A stretch of 64,000 nt of DNA from Elephas maximus indicus (taxonomy: Eukaryota; Chordata; Mammalia; Proboscidea; Elephantidae), in assembly GCF_024166365.1 (NCBI RefSeq), contig NC_064842.1, forward strand, positions 24,027,001-24,091,000, in the 5' to 3' direction. A program made the translations under genes and the position numbers. Shown here one piece after another: positions 10,300 through 22,224 of this stretch. The notes under the pieces are model-generated. The model ran no database searches, was not told where the DNA came from, and saw nothing but the letters and a program-made list of their open reading frames with translations. Every line of letters begins with the position of its first letter. The first letter of the stretch is position 1.

Positions 10300-11475
10300 T
10301 TAAAAATTCATGCCCTTTGACTCAGGAATTCAACTTCTGAGGCTATATCCTAGGTCACTATTCAGAGGCATATTCAGAAAGTAATGGGTAACAGGATTAT
10401 TGTAAGGATTAAATGAGATCATACACGTAAAGTGCTTAGCACAGTTCCTGGTACAATAAATGGATTATCAATAGTAAAAAACATATTGAAAGAAACTAAA
10501 ATGCCCAACAACAAAGACATAATTTTAAAAATTACGGTTTTATACAAGTGATGACTATACAGTCATTAAAAATCAAGCTATTACAAAAAAAAAAAAAAAA
10601 GCCCAATTGATTTATACATATCATATATATAAAAAGGAGGAAGCAAAATAAAACTCATTATTTATCACTGGAGAATGCTGGGGCACCAATCATCATAGAT
10701 AAAAAATTAAATAAGAATTAATGGGAATTAACTCTATAAAAAATGAAACATTTATCTTGCCTTTCCAGCCTCAAGTATATTTCTGGGTAACAACATGCAC
10801 CTACTGAATAAAGGAAAGTGTCTGAATTAAGAAAAATTCCAAACAAAAAATGCAAAAGGAACGCCAGAATTAGGAAGTCACTATTTTGTAATCCCTAATG
10901 AAATAACTGGTTCACCTGATGAACAGTAAATAGATGAGAAAGCCATTAGAGAAAAGGTCAATTTAAAGTTTACAAAGAAGGGATCAAGCTGTCACCCCCA
11001 AACCCACTGATCATTCACAACTTCAAGACTAGAGAGAAAGGCAGGCGTGGCGGGCCTCCTGGTGTGGTAGATTCTAAAGTACACAGCACCACCTATCAGC
11101 ATGCTTGCCCCTCCCCAACCCCTAAAAAAAAACAATTGAGCATGAATGTAATCATGTAGTTGGATCTAACTTCCAGTCTAGAGTATCAGAAAGCTCTGAA
11201 AATGGATTAATTAATATTACCAGATAATATTAAACAACTATTTGTAATATCATAATAGCATTGTGCCATATTAAAAAAAAATGTCCTTTTTGGAGATGCA
11301 TACTGAAGTATGTGAAGTAAAATAAACACTCCTCAAAAATGAGGATGCCAAGGGAAGGGGTAGATGAAACTCGTGTGGCAAAATATTGATAATAACGGAA
11401 ACTGGGTGATGGGTAACGGGGCTTCATTTTACCTCTGTTTTGTATACATTCAAAATTTTATAATAAAAATATTCA
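10300..11475 (+). mobile_element. L1M fragments with a MIR inside
   Basis: L1 3' coding-end relics (TTTGACTCAGGAATTCAACT near 10317) and a 3' tail at 11390..11475 (GGGTGATGGGTAACGGGG, then TTTTATAATAAAAAT) frame a minus-strand MIR piece at about 10392..10470 (AAAGTGCTTAGCACAGTTCC). The middle part is A-rich and poorly resolved. Confidence 0.5.
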
Positions 11476-12572
11476 ATCACACATTAAAAAGGTTTAATGA
11501 CATGGGAAAATGTGTCACAAATATCTCGTGAAACAATCAAGACTACAAAGCTAAACAAACTATGATCCAAATTTTGTAAAAACAGCAGACATGAATCCAG
11601 TCTATTATCAAGACAAATCATTGCAGTAGAAGCATGACAGTTTTATGTTTTTCCTAGGAATTGCACTGCAGATGGGCTGTAGTGAACTCCCTTTGAGACC
11701 AGGGAACTTAACTGACTGGATGGTGAGGAGCTGACAGAGAGATGAACTTCTGTTTTCCTTCCCACAGTTGATGACTAGGGATTTAATCAGGGCACACTGA
11801 CCTACTCCATAAAATTCCTTGAATCTAAACTGGGCAGAATCGGCTGACCTGAAGCCTCCTAAACCCAACCAAGCACCACTTAACTGCACAAACTGGCTGG
11901 AACCAGGCAACAGAGGAGCCCAGTTCCCTCCGGCACCCCGTCCCCTAAACCCGCCCCCACCCAGGCACAGTTCAGAGTATCCTCCAACTCCTGGTCCCCG
12001 ACTCTACTCCTTAGTCAAACACCTGTTTCTAGACTGAGAGGCGTTGATAACACCATCAAAGGAAAAAAGTTAGCCCTAGAATATGAATAGCCAGCTATTG
12101 AAACCCTCACTTTAATATTTTCATATGTTTATCTAATCAATGTTATTTACTGTGTTCTTACTACACACAAAGCTGCTCTAAGTCAATTTGCCAAAAGCCC
12201 ATTTGCTAAAGGATCTATTGGGGAAAAACTGCCCTGCTGCTAGGCAGCAAGCATTGCACAGCAGGGACAGGCGAGTACTGTCAGTTCAGAGGGATAGGGT
12301 CAGGGAGGCCCTCAGGAGCACGCGCGCTGGCTCCGGGCTATTTATCAGCGAAACAGATGGGATCACCCATGCAGGAAGAGTTAGACTCTGCCACCACCTA
12401 GAGAACCTAGGAGTAGAAGCATTGCAGTAGCCCTGAAACTTGAGAAAATTCTCAAAAGCTGATAAACATCGTCTTCTACAGCACAGATTGCTATAAGCTG
12501 TATATATGTATATAAGTAAGGCTCTGGTAAAAGTTCTAGTGGAAAAAAAAAAATACATACATTAAATATGCA

Positions 12573-12765
12573 GGAGTCCCTGAGCAATGAAAATGCTCAG
12601 CTGCTAACCGAAAAGTTTGAGGTTGGAGGCCAACCAGAGGCACCTTGGAAGAAAGGCTTGGCAGTCTACTTCCAAAAAATCAGCAGTGAAAACCCTATGG
12701 AGCACAGTTCTACTGACACACATGGGGTCGCCATGAGTCAGAATCCACTCGATGACAACTGTTTT
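12573..12765 (+). mobile_element. AfroSINE, old form
   Basis: Sense copy: AATGCTCAGCTGCTAACCGA, AAGGCTTGGCAGTCTACTTC, GGGTCGCCATGAGTCAGAAT. Diverged older subtype. Confidence 0.85.
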
Positions 12766-12799
12766 TATATACTTACATTTATACTTGTAATTATATTTA

Positions 12800-12997
12800 T
12801 GGGTAGCATGAACAGTTTGACCTCATCTACTAATCTAAATGTTGGCAGTTTGAACCGACACCAAAGCACCAACAAGAAAGGCCTCGTGGTCTGCTCCTGT
12901 AAAGATTACAGCCAAGAAAACCCTACGGAGCAGTTCTACTCTGTAACACATCAGGTCGCCATGAGTCAGTACCAACTCGAAGGCCACAGGTTTGGGT
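12800..12997 (+). mobile_element. AfroSINE, long form
   Basis: Sense copy 35 bp after the previous one: GGCCTCGTGGTCTGCTCCTG, TAAAGATTACAGCC, CAGGTCGCCATGAGTCAGTA. The tRNA-like head is decayed. Confidence 0.8.
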
Positions 12998-13149
12998 GCT
13001 TTGAGATGTATAAGCAAGTTGCAAGGGCAAAAGAGGGGCAACGTTTCTCAGGCTATCCCTTTCTCCTCCCCAGCCTCCCTCCACCACCACGCCACTGCCT
13101 CCTCCCCCACAAAAAAAAGACAAAGTGAAAACAGCAGTCATTCTGTCCT

Positions 13150-13240
13150 TCTAACCCAGCCTCTAAATGCCATTTTATAAATTAGGAAACTTAGGTGTAG
13201 GGAGCTTAGGTGTCTTGTCCAAGGTCACTCTATTTATGTC
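13150..13240 (+). mobile_element. MIR fragment
   Basis: Matches the MIR core (TTTTATAAATTAGGAAACTT, then TGTCCAAGGTCACTC). Confidence 0.65.
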
Positions 13241-13454
13241 TAATAGGTTCATCTCATTTATCACACACATTTTATCGAATGCATAACCTGAAGAAATCCA
13301 GAAGAGTACACGCATGAATATTTATTTTTTTACAGAACAATATTCTTTATTTTCTGCCTATTCTTGTCCACTGAAAATCCTGAAATCTATCCCTAGACTC
13401 ATGAAGTGCATCCAGGCAAAGAAGAATGGCGTCGTTGCTATGAACATAAGCCAT

Positions 13455-13668
13455 GGAGGCAGAGGAAATTGGTCCACAACCTGATTCTACCATTTTTCCA
13501 GCTACGGCTTTAGGCAAGTTACCGAACCTCTCTTAAGCCTCAGTTTCCTCACCTATAAAGTGGAAATAATCATCCATACTACCTCCTAGAATTGTTATAA
13601 GAATTATGTGAAATAATGTCTGTAACAGCCTTAACACATGCCAATATCAAGTGCACAATAAATCGTAC
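13455..13668 (-). mobile_element. MIR
   Basis: Nearly full antisense MIR: TTAGGCAAGTTACCGAACCT, AGCCTCAGTTTCCTCACCTA, GTGAAATAATGTCTG, ending in CACAATAAAT. Confidence 0.7.
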
Positions 13669-14029
13669 AGTTCAAAGACTCTGTACTTTCAAATGAGATG
13701 ATAATTAACAAGTTAGGTCAACTTAGGACAGAAATCATAAGTAAACAATGGAATCGTAGGAAAGCACCCTTAAGCTAAAGCCTAGTTCTAAAAAAAACAT
13801 TTGAAACATTAATACACAAGGTGATCAGAGATTAAAATATCTTTGTTCACCAAATTAATTTTTTTTTTTTTTTAGCAGGGGATATTCAGTGGATTTTAGT
13901 TGTATCAAAAAGTAATACATAGGACCCTACTTGTTAGAACTCCTAAACTCTGGGAAAAAAAAAAAAAAAAAAAAGCTGGCATCATTTCTTTTACTGTATT
14001 TATTAAATTCATGCTAAAATAATATTCAT

Positions 14030-14125
14030 TAATCAATGTCACTGAAGCATACATGTAGAAATTGTTAAATTGGTGTATATTTTGTATGTTTTGCTGTGTA
14101 TATTTTCAACAACAATAAAAAAATA
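14030..14125 (+). mobile_element. L1 3' end fragment
   Basis: CACTGAAGCATACATGTAGA, TTGTTAAATTGGTGTATATT and TGCTGTGTATATTTTCAAC match the 3' tail seen in several other L1 relics in this window. Confidence 0.55.
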
Positions 14126-14509
14126 ATATATTTATTCACAACAGTCAGGGGACTTATTAATCATTAATTAATATTGTCCAGTGATATCTGTGATACTGTC
14201 CCCTTCCTCCTCCCAAGGGTACTTACACACCCTAGTTAATAAAGAGCACGTGGGATCAGTTTTGTGGTCATACACTATCCACAAACACTCCTTTTACATT
14301 GCTAAGCAAAAACCACAGGACTGAATAAACGTAGAAACAAAAGCTAGAGAAGAAGTAGAGGAAAATGTCACAACCAGTGCAGTGATCCTCCTGCACAGAA
14401 GCAATGGAGGAGTAAAACAGTCTCTGCTTCTGAAGAGTTCCATTGGGCTGGTGACAAGTCACACTATTAAGAGCAGAAAAACTTTTCTTTGAAAAGAGCT
14501 ACACAATAT

Positions 14510-14892
14510 AAAACAGGCATTTCCACAGCCTGACAGAGACTGGAGAAACCCTGAAGAGTATGGCCACCCGACAGCCTTTCAGCTCAGTAATGAGGTCACT
14601 CCTGAAGTTCACCCTTCAGCCAAAGACTGAACAGGCCCACGGAACAAAACAAGACCAAATGGGCGCACCAGCCCTGGGGCAGGGACTGGAAGGCAGGAGG
14701 GAACATGGAAGCTGCTAATAGGAAACCCCAGGTTGAGAAGGGAGAGTGCTGACATGTTGTGGGGTTGTTAACCAATGTCACAGAACAATGTATGCACTAA
14801 CTGTTTGATGAGAAAATAGTCTGTTCTGTAAACTTCACCTAAAGTACAAGAAAAAATAAATTAATAAAGAAAATGACAAAAAAAAAAAAAAG
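14510..14892 (+). mobile_element. L1 3' UTR and poly(A)
   Basis: Ends with CAATGTATGCACTAACTG, TCTGTTCTGTAAACTTCACC and a long A run at 14879..14891. It is the same general type as the tails at 25.2 kb and 58.6 kb. 5' truncated. Confidence 0.55.
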
Positions 14893-15260
14893 CCATTTCC
14901 ATATCTACTATCAGCTTTGAAGCTCCCCCCCCAAACTTCAACTCCATGAAGTAAGCAGAGTAAGAGTGTATCATCACCATTTCAAAAAAAAATAACTGAG
15001 GAATGAAAAGGTTAAAGAGTCTGCCTGAGGTTGTAAGACCGGAAAGTGACGGAGCCAAAAGGGGATCGGTACCCAGTCTCCTCATTTTCATTCCAGGGAT
15101 CTTCTACTTCTGAGTCAGCCAGCAACTCTGGGAAAAACTTCTCACCAACATTCTCAATTAAGATATAAAAGAAATAGACCATGAGGCCCGTGCCCTGCAG
15201 GGGCCAACAACCTAGTTACAAAGGCCAAAGCCTAAGAAGGAACATTTAAAAAGCAGTCTG

Positions 15261-15573
15261 CAGGTAGTCCCTGACTAAGGATGTATTCCAGTTACAAGGA
15301 ACCACACTTACCACTGTTATTTTATTAATTTTTACATCTTATCTTTAGTAATTTCATACTACATACAATGTTGCAGCATGTAATTTGCTGATGTTATCAT
15401 TCCCATGCCAACCCCCAAAGACAACTAATGATCCTACTTATGAAGATACTGATAATAAAAGGCAATATTAATGAAAACTTAAAAAAAAGAGAGGGGTATT
15501 TGACTTAAGTCAGAACCTGGTAACAATGAATTCGTCAGAATGGAACCTCCCCATAAGAGGGTGACTACCCGTA
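15261..15573. mobile_element. Tigger-like DNA transposon fossil
   Basis: The left end CAGGTAGTCCCTGACTAAGG and the right end AGGGTGACTACCCGTA are imperfect inverted repeats of the kind seen in non-autonomous Tigger/pogo elements. Confidence 0.45.
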
Positions 15574-15598
15574 TTTGGAGCACATCGTCTTAACTAAA

Positions 15599-15767
15599 GA
15601 GCAGTGTTGGCCCAGTGGTTAAGGGCTCGCTACTAACCAAAAGGTGGGCAGTTCAAATGCACCCACCAGTTGCTCCTTGGAAACTCTATGGGACAATTCT
15701 ACTTTGTCTTACAGGGTCACTATGAGTCGGAATCCACACAATTGCAGTGGGTTTGGTTTTTTGGTTT
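15599..15767 (+). mobile_element. AfroSINE, short form, perfect target duplication
   Basis: Sense copy: CCCAGTGGTTAAGGGCTCGC, CCAGTTGCTCCTTGGAAACT, CACTATGAGTCGGAATCCAC, then a T-rich GGTTTGGTTTTTTGG end. Flanked by a perfect 12-bp duplication GTCTTAACTAAA at 15587..15598 and 15768..15779. Confidence 0.93.
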
Positions 15768-15779
15768 GTCTTAACTAAA

Positions 15780-16010
15780 AGGAGCCCTGGCGGCACAGCA
15801 GTTAAGCAATCAGGTGCAAACTGAAAGGTCAGTTCAAACCCATCAGCCACTTTGCAGGAAAAGGAAGCAGCAGTAACTTCCACAAAGATTACAGCCTTGG
15901 AAACCCTATGGGGCAGTTCTACTTTGTCTTTCAGGGTCACTATTTTTTTTTTATAGGGTCCAACTATGAGTCAGAATCTACTCAACACAATGGATTTTTT
16001 ATATCTTATA
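15780..16010 (+). mobile_element. AfroSINE, long form
   Basis: Begins AGGAGCCCTGGCGGCACAGC directly after the duplication of the previous SINE. Middle block present (TTCCACAAAGATTACAGCC). Near the 3' end it contains a small repeat: GGGTCACTATTTTTTTTTTA followed by GGGTCCAACTATGAGTC. Confidence 0.85.
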
Positions 16011-16077
16011 AAAAATGAGAATTTAACAGAAGTCTGATTGTATTAAACTTTTTTCCAATCCCATAGCTTTCACTCTG

Positions 16078-16120
16078 TTGTACACAGTCGGAATCGACTC
16101 CACAACACCCAACAACAACA
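16078..16120 (+). mobile_element. SINE/RTE 3' tail fragment
   Basis: GTCGGAATCGACTCCACAAC followed by ACCCAACAACAACAAT, the shared 3' end of the local SINEs and RTE. The rest of the element is missing. Confidence 0.6.
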
Positions 16121-16959
16121 ATCTTATAGCTGAAACGTATCTAGCAAATAGACTGCCCCTAAAATCCAGTATCAATTGAAATAATAGGTAAATGAGGTTA
16201 TGAACAAGCAAATCTATAATCAGACATTAATAACAGTTGCTTAAGTTTATGATGTCAGTGAATACAGAAATATCAGAAATTATATATCTCATACATTGGT
16301 GACCTGTGCTGGCTAAGTAAGAAAAAACAGAAAAGAAAGCTCAACGATGATCAAATAGAAATTAACGTGTCTATTTTCAGATGCAAAATTGGCCAAAAGA
16401 TGGCATAAAACATGTGTGATAATGACTAGCCACTACTTTTCAAAACCTATTGTAGGCTATGGATTTCTTTGGTACTTTGTTTTAAAAGCTGTTGAAACAA
16501 ATCAGGGCTCAAAGGAAAAGGATGTGTACTGATGTTAGAATGAAAATGCTTTAAAAGAAAAAGGGAATCTAATAAGTTAAATGCATAAAGGTCAATCTAA
16601 TAAACAAGCAGCTTCTAAAATATCCCTGGAAGAAAAGAGTTTTATACACTTAAAGTAATCTCATTTAAAAGCAGTGAGTGATGAAGATCATAACTTCTGC
16701 TCTTACTTTTCAAGTCATACGTCATTGAATCTTCTGGTTGGAAGAAATGTCAGTGGTCAAGTTCAGCCTCTCCAATGCTGTGACCACGCCAATAGATCTT
16801 CATCCAATCTGTCTGAACATCTCCAGTGATAGAGGAATCACTCCTCTCAAGACCACCCATTCCAAGGCTAGGCATTCTGTGAGGGACGAACCTCCCTTAT
16901 GTTGAGTTGAATCATATGAACCCCTAGCAAACCCAGCTCCTCCAACCTGAATGCATTCA

Positions 16960-17270
16960 ATTTTCCATTTGAATATAAATTTTGTTTCAAATTTGACCCT
17001 GTAGTCAATGGGAAGCCACTGAATAATTATAAGAAGAAAATAAACATCCTCCTAAAAAGGAGGGGTTTGAGTTTTTTTAAAACTATTTTGGAGTTGTATA
17101 TTTTAACAGGCTTTCATGACTGATTGGATATGGGAGGGAGGAAGGATGAGGTGGCTTGGCTAACTTGCAGGCCTCCTATGTTTCTGGCTTAAGGAACCAA
17201 ATGAAGGGCTGTGTCAGATGGTATTACCATCCACCAAGGCACGCAATACATAAGGGATTGGGTTTGAATT
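16960..17270 (+). mobile_element. L1M-like 3' UTR relic
   Basis: CAATGGGAAGCCACTGAATA and GACTGATTGGATATGGGAGG, with GGCTTAAGGAACCAAATG, match the old L1M 3' UTR pattern. Low conservation. Confidence 0.45.
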
Positions 17271-17377
17271 AGAGGAAACATAAATTCAGTTTGGAACTAT
17301 TTTATATCCATATAAATACTTTTAAAAGGCAACAGGAAATGTGCAATTCATATGAGATATCAGAATCATGCAGACCA

Positions 17378-20310
17378 AAGGAGGTGGGGTCAAGATGGCA
17401 GAGTAGTCAGATGCTTCCAGTGGTCCCTCTTACAAGAAAGACCCAAAAAAACAAGTGAATTGATTATATATATGACAAACTAGGAACCCTGAGCATCAAA
17501 GGCAAAGTTAAGAAATTGGACTGAGTGACAGGGGGAGGGACAGATGGTACAGAAGCAGTGAGGAGTTGCCAAGTTGGCAGGAGTACCGCAGCCCTGATTC
17601 CCTGGCGCGACTGTGGCGGGGCTGGCAGTAGTGTTCGGGGACGTGACTGCTTCAGAGAAAGAAGGCAAGTGAAGTGGAGCACCCCTGACCTCCTGGTGCA
17701 ACTGCGGCGGGGCCAACCATGCCATTTAGGACACGGCTGCTTCAGTGAAAGAAGGCAAGTGAAGTGACACAACCCTGACCCCTGGTATGACCGTGGTGGG
17801 GACTGAGCCAGCACACACAATCTACACATGCCTCCGGAATCTGAGATAAAACAGTGCTCTTAGCACAAGATAAGTGATTTTGTATAATTTACCATGCAGA
17901 TCTAATAGCTCCTCCTTTTGAAAGAACTCTCTCCTATCTGATCATTCTTCCCTTTGCCCCAGCCAGCTGCATTAACAGTTGATTTCCCTGGGCCTGAGAT
18001 AGGTCCTGCTGTGCTCCCTGAGCCATTCTTCCGACCTTGGAGAAGGAACAAATTAACAAGCAGGGTAAAAATACTCTGCCGACTCCCCTAATCTGGAAAC
18101 TCATAGCAGAAGTGACTCCAGCCCAGGCACAAGCAGTCCACAGACTTTGTCTTTCACCCCTGCATGGATCCAGGTGGCCCTATTACAGCAGACAGGATCT
18201 GGCTGTTATATTGCAAGGGTGAATCTGTTTGAGGTCTGACTGTAACTGTTTCAGCTGTGTAGCACAGAGGTGGGTTTTTGACATTTGATCCCACTCTGCA
18301 TATTAAACAGGGCTCTCGTCTACCCACAGCAGGGGTCTGAGGACTGGTGGCTCCACCCACACCACCTCACCGCCTGTGACAGGGGTCCAAGGATAAGTGA
18401 TGCCTACCAATCCTTACAGTTAAAAGCACTGGGTACCTATGGTACTGCTGCAGAGCCCACCCACCAGAGCACTCTAGAGAACAGGGACACAACTTCCTCA
18501 CAGACACTCAGGGGAAGGTGGTCAGCCCATTGACTTCCTCAGAGTGTGACCCCCTGCTGCTACCAGAAACCTATACATACACCAATCTCTACTGCTTCTC
18601 TAAGATTGTAGGTGAGAGCCTGCACCACACACTAGGTGACCGACTACCTGGACACCTGAGCTGAATCTATACAAGAATAGTGAATGGACTCCCAGGCTCA
18701 CATACCTGGTTACAGCTGTGGCCATTGATGACAGGACATTAGTGCTTCAAAGGCTCCAATAATCGAGTTAGCACACTCAAGCAGCTTATTTGGGTATATC
18801 AAATCACAACAAAGCAAGAAGCTAGGACACAGTGAGCAAACATATAATAAATTAATACAATAACTTATAGATGGCTCAGAGACAACGGCTGATATCAAAT
18901 CACATAAAGAAGCAGACCATGATTACTTCAACAAACTCCCAAAACAAAGAATCAAGAAATCTCCTGGATGAAGATGTATTCCTGGAATTACCAGATGTAG
19001 AATACAAAAGATTAATATACAGAACTCTTCAAGACATTAGGAAGGAGATCAGGCAAAACGCAGAACAAGCCAAGGAGCACACAGATAAAACTGTTGAGGA
19101 AATTAAAAAGATTATTCAAGAACATAATGAAAAATTTAATAGGCTGCAAGAATCCATACAGAGACAACAGTCAGAAATTCAAAAGATTAACAAGAAAATT
19201 TGAGAATTAGATAACTCAGTAGAAAGTAAGTGGGGCAGAACTGAGGAAATGGAAGTAAGAATTAGCAAGATTGAAGATAAACACTTGGCAAAAATATATT
19301 TGAAGAAAAATTGGACAAAAGAATTTTAAAAAATTAAGAAACCCTAAGAATCATGTGGGACTCTATCAAGAGAAATAACCTACGAGTGATTGGAGTACCA
19401 GAACAGGGAGCGTTAACAGAAAATGCAGAGAGAATTGTCGGCAGGAAACTTCCCTGGCATCGTGAAAGATGAGAAGATATCTATCCAAGATGCTCAGTGA
19501 ACCCCATACAAGGTAGATCCCAAAAGAAAGTCACTAAGACATATTATAATCAAACTTGCCAAAACCAAAGATAAAGAGAAAATTTTTACTGTGGCCAAGG
19601 ATAAACAAAAAGTCACCTACAAAGGGGAGTCAATAAGAATAAGCTCGGACTACTTGGCAGAAACCAGGCAGGCAAGAAGGCAATGGGATGACATATATAA
19701 AGCATTGAAGGAGAAAAATCACCAGCCAAGAATCATATATCCAGCAAAACTGTCTCCCAAATATGAAGGTGAAATTAGGACATTTCCAGATAAACAGAAG
19801 TTTAGGGAATTTGCAAAAACCAAAACAAAACTACAAGAAATACTAAAGGGATTTCTCTGGTTAGAAAATCAACATTAAAATATCAACCCAACACTAGAAC
19901 ACAGGACAGAGCAACCAGATATCAACCCGGATAGGAAAATCACAAAAATAAATCAAGATTTAAAAAAAAAAACACTCAAAACAGAATCATTCAGAGCAGA
20001 AATCTGAATTTAGAATTATCGACATGCACAGAAAGGATTTCTCAGGGTGGATATAAGGATGGAATAAATATGAACCCTGGGGATAAAACAGTATTTATGG
20101 TTAGATCGAAGAAGACGACCATGGAAAGACCTTTACACAAAAGGCCATCCAGGAAGAAAGATGTAACGGAAACCAAGGGATGAGTGTTTTCTCTGATTTA
20201 ATAGAATATTACACAGTAGATAAAATGATACTCTTGAAGTACTTTTTAATAATTAGATTTCTATTAATGTTAAATGTAAAATACTCCAAAAAATAAAATG
20301 TTAATAATAT
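17378..20310 (+). mobile_element. HAL1-like (ORF1-only) LINE-1 relative
   Basis: Starts with GGAGGTGGGGTCAAGATGGC, the usual opening of mammalian L1 5' UTRs. About 1.5 kb of non-coding 5' UTR follows, then a broken ORF1 (18871..19878), then about 430 bp with no ORF2 and an A/T-rich end (AAAAAATAAAATGTTAATAA near 20288). The ORF1-then-tail layout is that of half-L1 (HAL1) elements; a truncated ordinary L1 is the alternative. The family usually encodes an RNA-binding ORF1 protein and depends on L1 reverse transcriptase. Confidence 0.65.
18871..19878 (+). pseudogene. L1/HAL1 ORF1 relic
   Basis: The N-terminal part (18871..19203, 110 codons) is rich in Lys/Glu/Gln, as for the ORF1p coiled coil. 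After a stop and frame changes, a middle block still shows RNNLRVIGVPEQG in another frame. The C-terminal domain is readable at 19591..19878, with ISSDYLAETRQARRQW and PRIIYPAKLSPKYEGEI, typical of the ORF1p C-terminal domain. Stops and frameshifts make it non-functional. Confidence 0.85.
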
Positions 20311-20754
20311 CTCTGGACTTTAGGATTAGGAGCCCCCTAAAGACAGCATGAAACATTCACAGAAACTCATCACATGCTAGGCCAAAAAGGAAGCCTGCTA
20401 CCAGCCACACTGGCTAAACAGACTCATCACCAGACCTCTGCTAACACTGCCGAGAAAAATTCAGACGGCTCCTTAGCTATGCTTGCAAGTGGACACAATG
20501 GAAGTCAGCCCCAGGCTTGGTTTATGTATTCCAATTTTGGCACAAATTCACCTCACTAGCCAAACCTAAACCGTTATCTAGAACACAACCTGCAAGGGAT
20601 CCTGAGAAATGTCATTGTTAGATTTCTGGCCTTTAAAGTAAGATAAAAAGGCCAGAAGGAGGCTTGGTGCCAATCCATTCAATCCTTAAAATGGTCATAG
20701 AATAATATCTGGAATATACAAGAACACCCTGTGAATAAACAAAAAAATCAGGAA

Positions 20755-21190
20755 ACCCTCTAGAAAAATGTACAAAGGATATGAACAGGCAATTAGAATG
20801 GTAAATCCAAATAGCTAACTAAACACGTACAAAGATTCTCTAAAAGCTATTGGTCATCAGATAAATACAAAGTAAAGAAAAAAAAATGAGATACCACTTT
20901 CCCTCACTGAATTGGTGAAAACCAGAAAACTGGATAATGCCAATTTGCTACGCTAAAAGAGCATAAATTGGGGAAGCCATTCAGGGAAACTAATCTGGCA
21001 GTACTTAGACAAAATAAGTAAATGCTGATTTTATGATCTAGCAAACCCACTCCTGAATATATATCCCAGAGAAATTCTCACATGGAACCCTGTTTGGGAA
21101 TATTCACCATAGTGTTGTCTGTGGTGGCAGGGGCCTACAGAAATTTAGGTAATTCCCATAATTGTGCAAATGCTTAAATAAAACATGGGG
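20755..21190 (+). mobile_element. L1M ORF2 end and 3' UTR relic
   Basis: GGATATGAACAGGCAATTAG, AAAAATGAGATACCACTTTC, AGAAATTCTCACATGGAACC and CACCATAGTGTTGTCTGTGG follow the usual order of the L1 ORF2 C-terminal region. Heavily mutated. Confidence 0.6.
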
Positions 21191-21639
21191 AATGCACCTA
21201 GAACCACCACACTGTACAACTCTAGGGGCCATTATTCACATACAATGAAAGGTGAATGGTGCCCCCTGGTGTTGTATAACTCAGCAGTACTCTCACTTTT
21301 TGTAATAAGATACAGTAGTAAGAAGCAAAGAGTAAGAAGCAATGAACTAGACCGTCACCCAGAAAATTTTATAATTTTATTCCAAAGGCTGCTAAGTCCC
21401 CTCCCCACCAAAAAAAGAACAATAGAATATGGTCTACAGAGCAAAGTGTTTATAGAAACTGAAACTAAACATAAACAGAAAAACTACTTACTTTACAAAA
21501 ATATGTACAATTCAAGGATACCTATTAGACACAAAAAAGCAGTTTCCTATGTCAGTAAGGAGAATCAAGAATAGGGAATGACAATACAGGGAATAAATAA
21601 AACAAGGCCAAAATGAAGGGTTCTACATGGACTAATGAC

Positions 21640-22110
21640 TGGAGTCAATCATGAATAAAGAATATGAGTAAATGGACTGTTTTATCTGAGGACCGGAAAG
21701 AGAGAGAATCAAAAATACCTAAAACTACAGATGGAACATGAGATAGCTGAAGAATAACAAGCATTTCAGGTAGGGTGAGAGATGGTAGAGGCTGACCAGT
21801 GAGGGAACAAAACTGCAGAGAGCAGTCCATATTAAAGAAGTTAAACTTCACTCTTGGGGCAACAGCAAGTCACCAAAATGTTTTTAAACTAGGGCCAACT
21901 AGATCAGATTTGTATCTTAAGTAGTTTACTTTCTTATGTAGTAGAAGGGACTGGAAAAGAACCAGCCAAGGGCCAGTAGAATGTTAAGGAGGCTGTTGAC
22001 AGTTATTTAGGAAGGGTAGAGGCCGTGGGAATACAAATCAGAAGACATTAAAGAGCTAGTTAAGAAAAGAATAGACAAAATGTAAAGAATTAATTGGGTG
22101 TCAGATAAGA
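21640..22110 (+). mobile_element. L1M-like 3' UTR relic
   Basis: AGATGGTAGAGGCTGACCAG, GTTAAGGAGGCTGTTGACAG and similar pieces fit the L1M 3' UTR pattern. No coding sequence. Confidence 0.4.
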
Positions 22111-22224
22111 GAAGGATGGAGGAAACAAGGATTGTAGAAAGACTGGATGTTGGTGCCTCGATTGAGAAACCCAGGAGGAGGGTGTTTAGCAGACAGGGAA
22201 AATGGTGGATGTAGTTTTACACAA

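Noticed and set aside
12923-13180. Gly-rich short frames near a CCACC-rich stretch
   Set aside because: Short frames across an AfroSINE end and low-complexity DNA. No gene features.
18285-18533. Small open frames in 17.5-18.6 kb as genes
   Set aside because: They lie in the 5' UTR of the L1/HAL1-like element.
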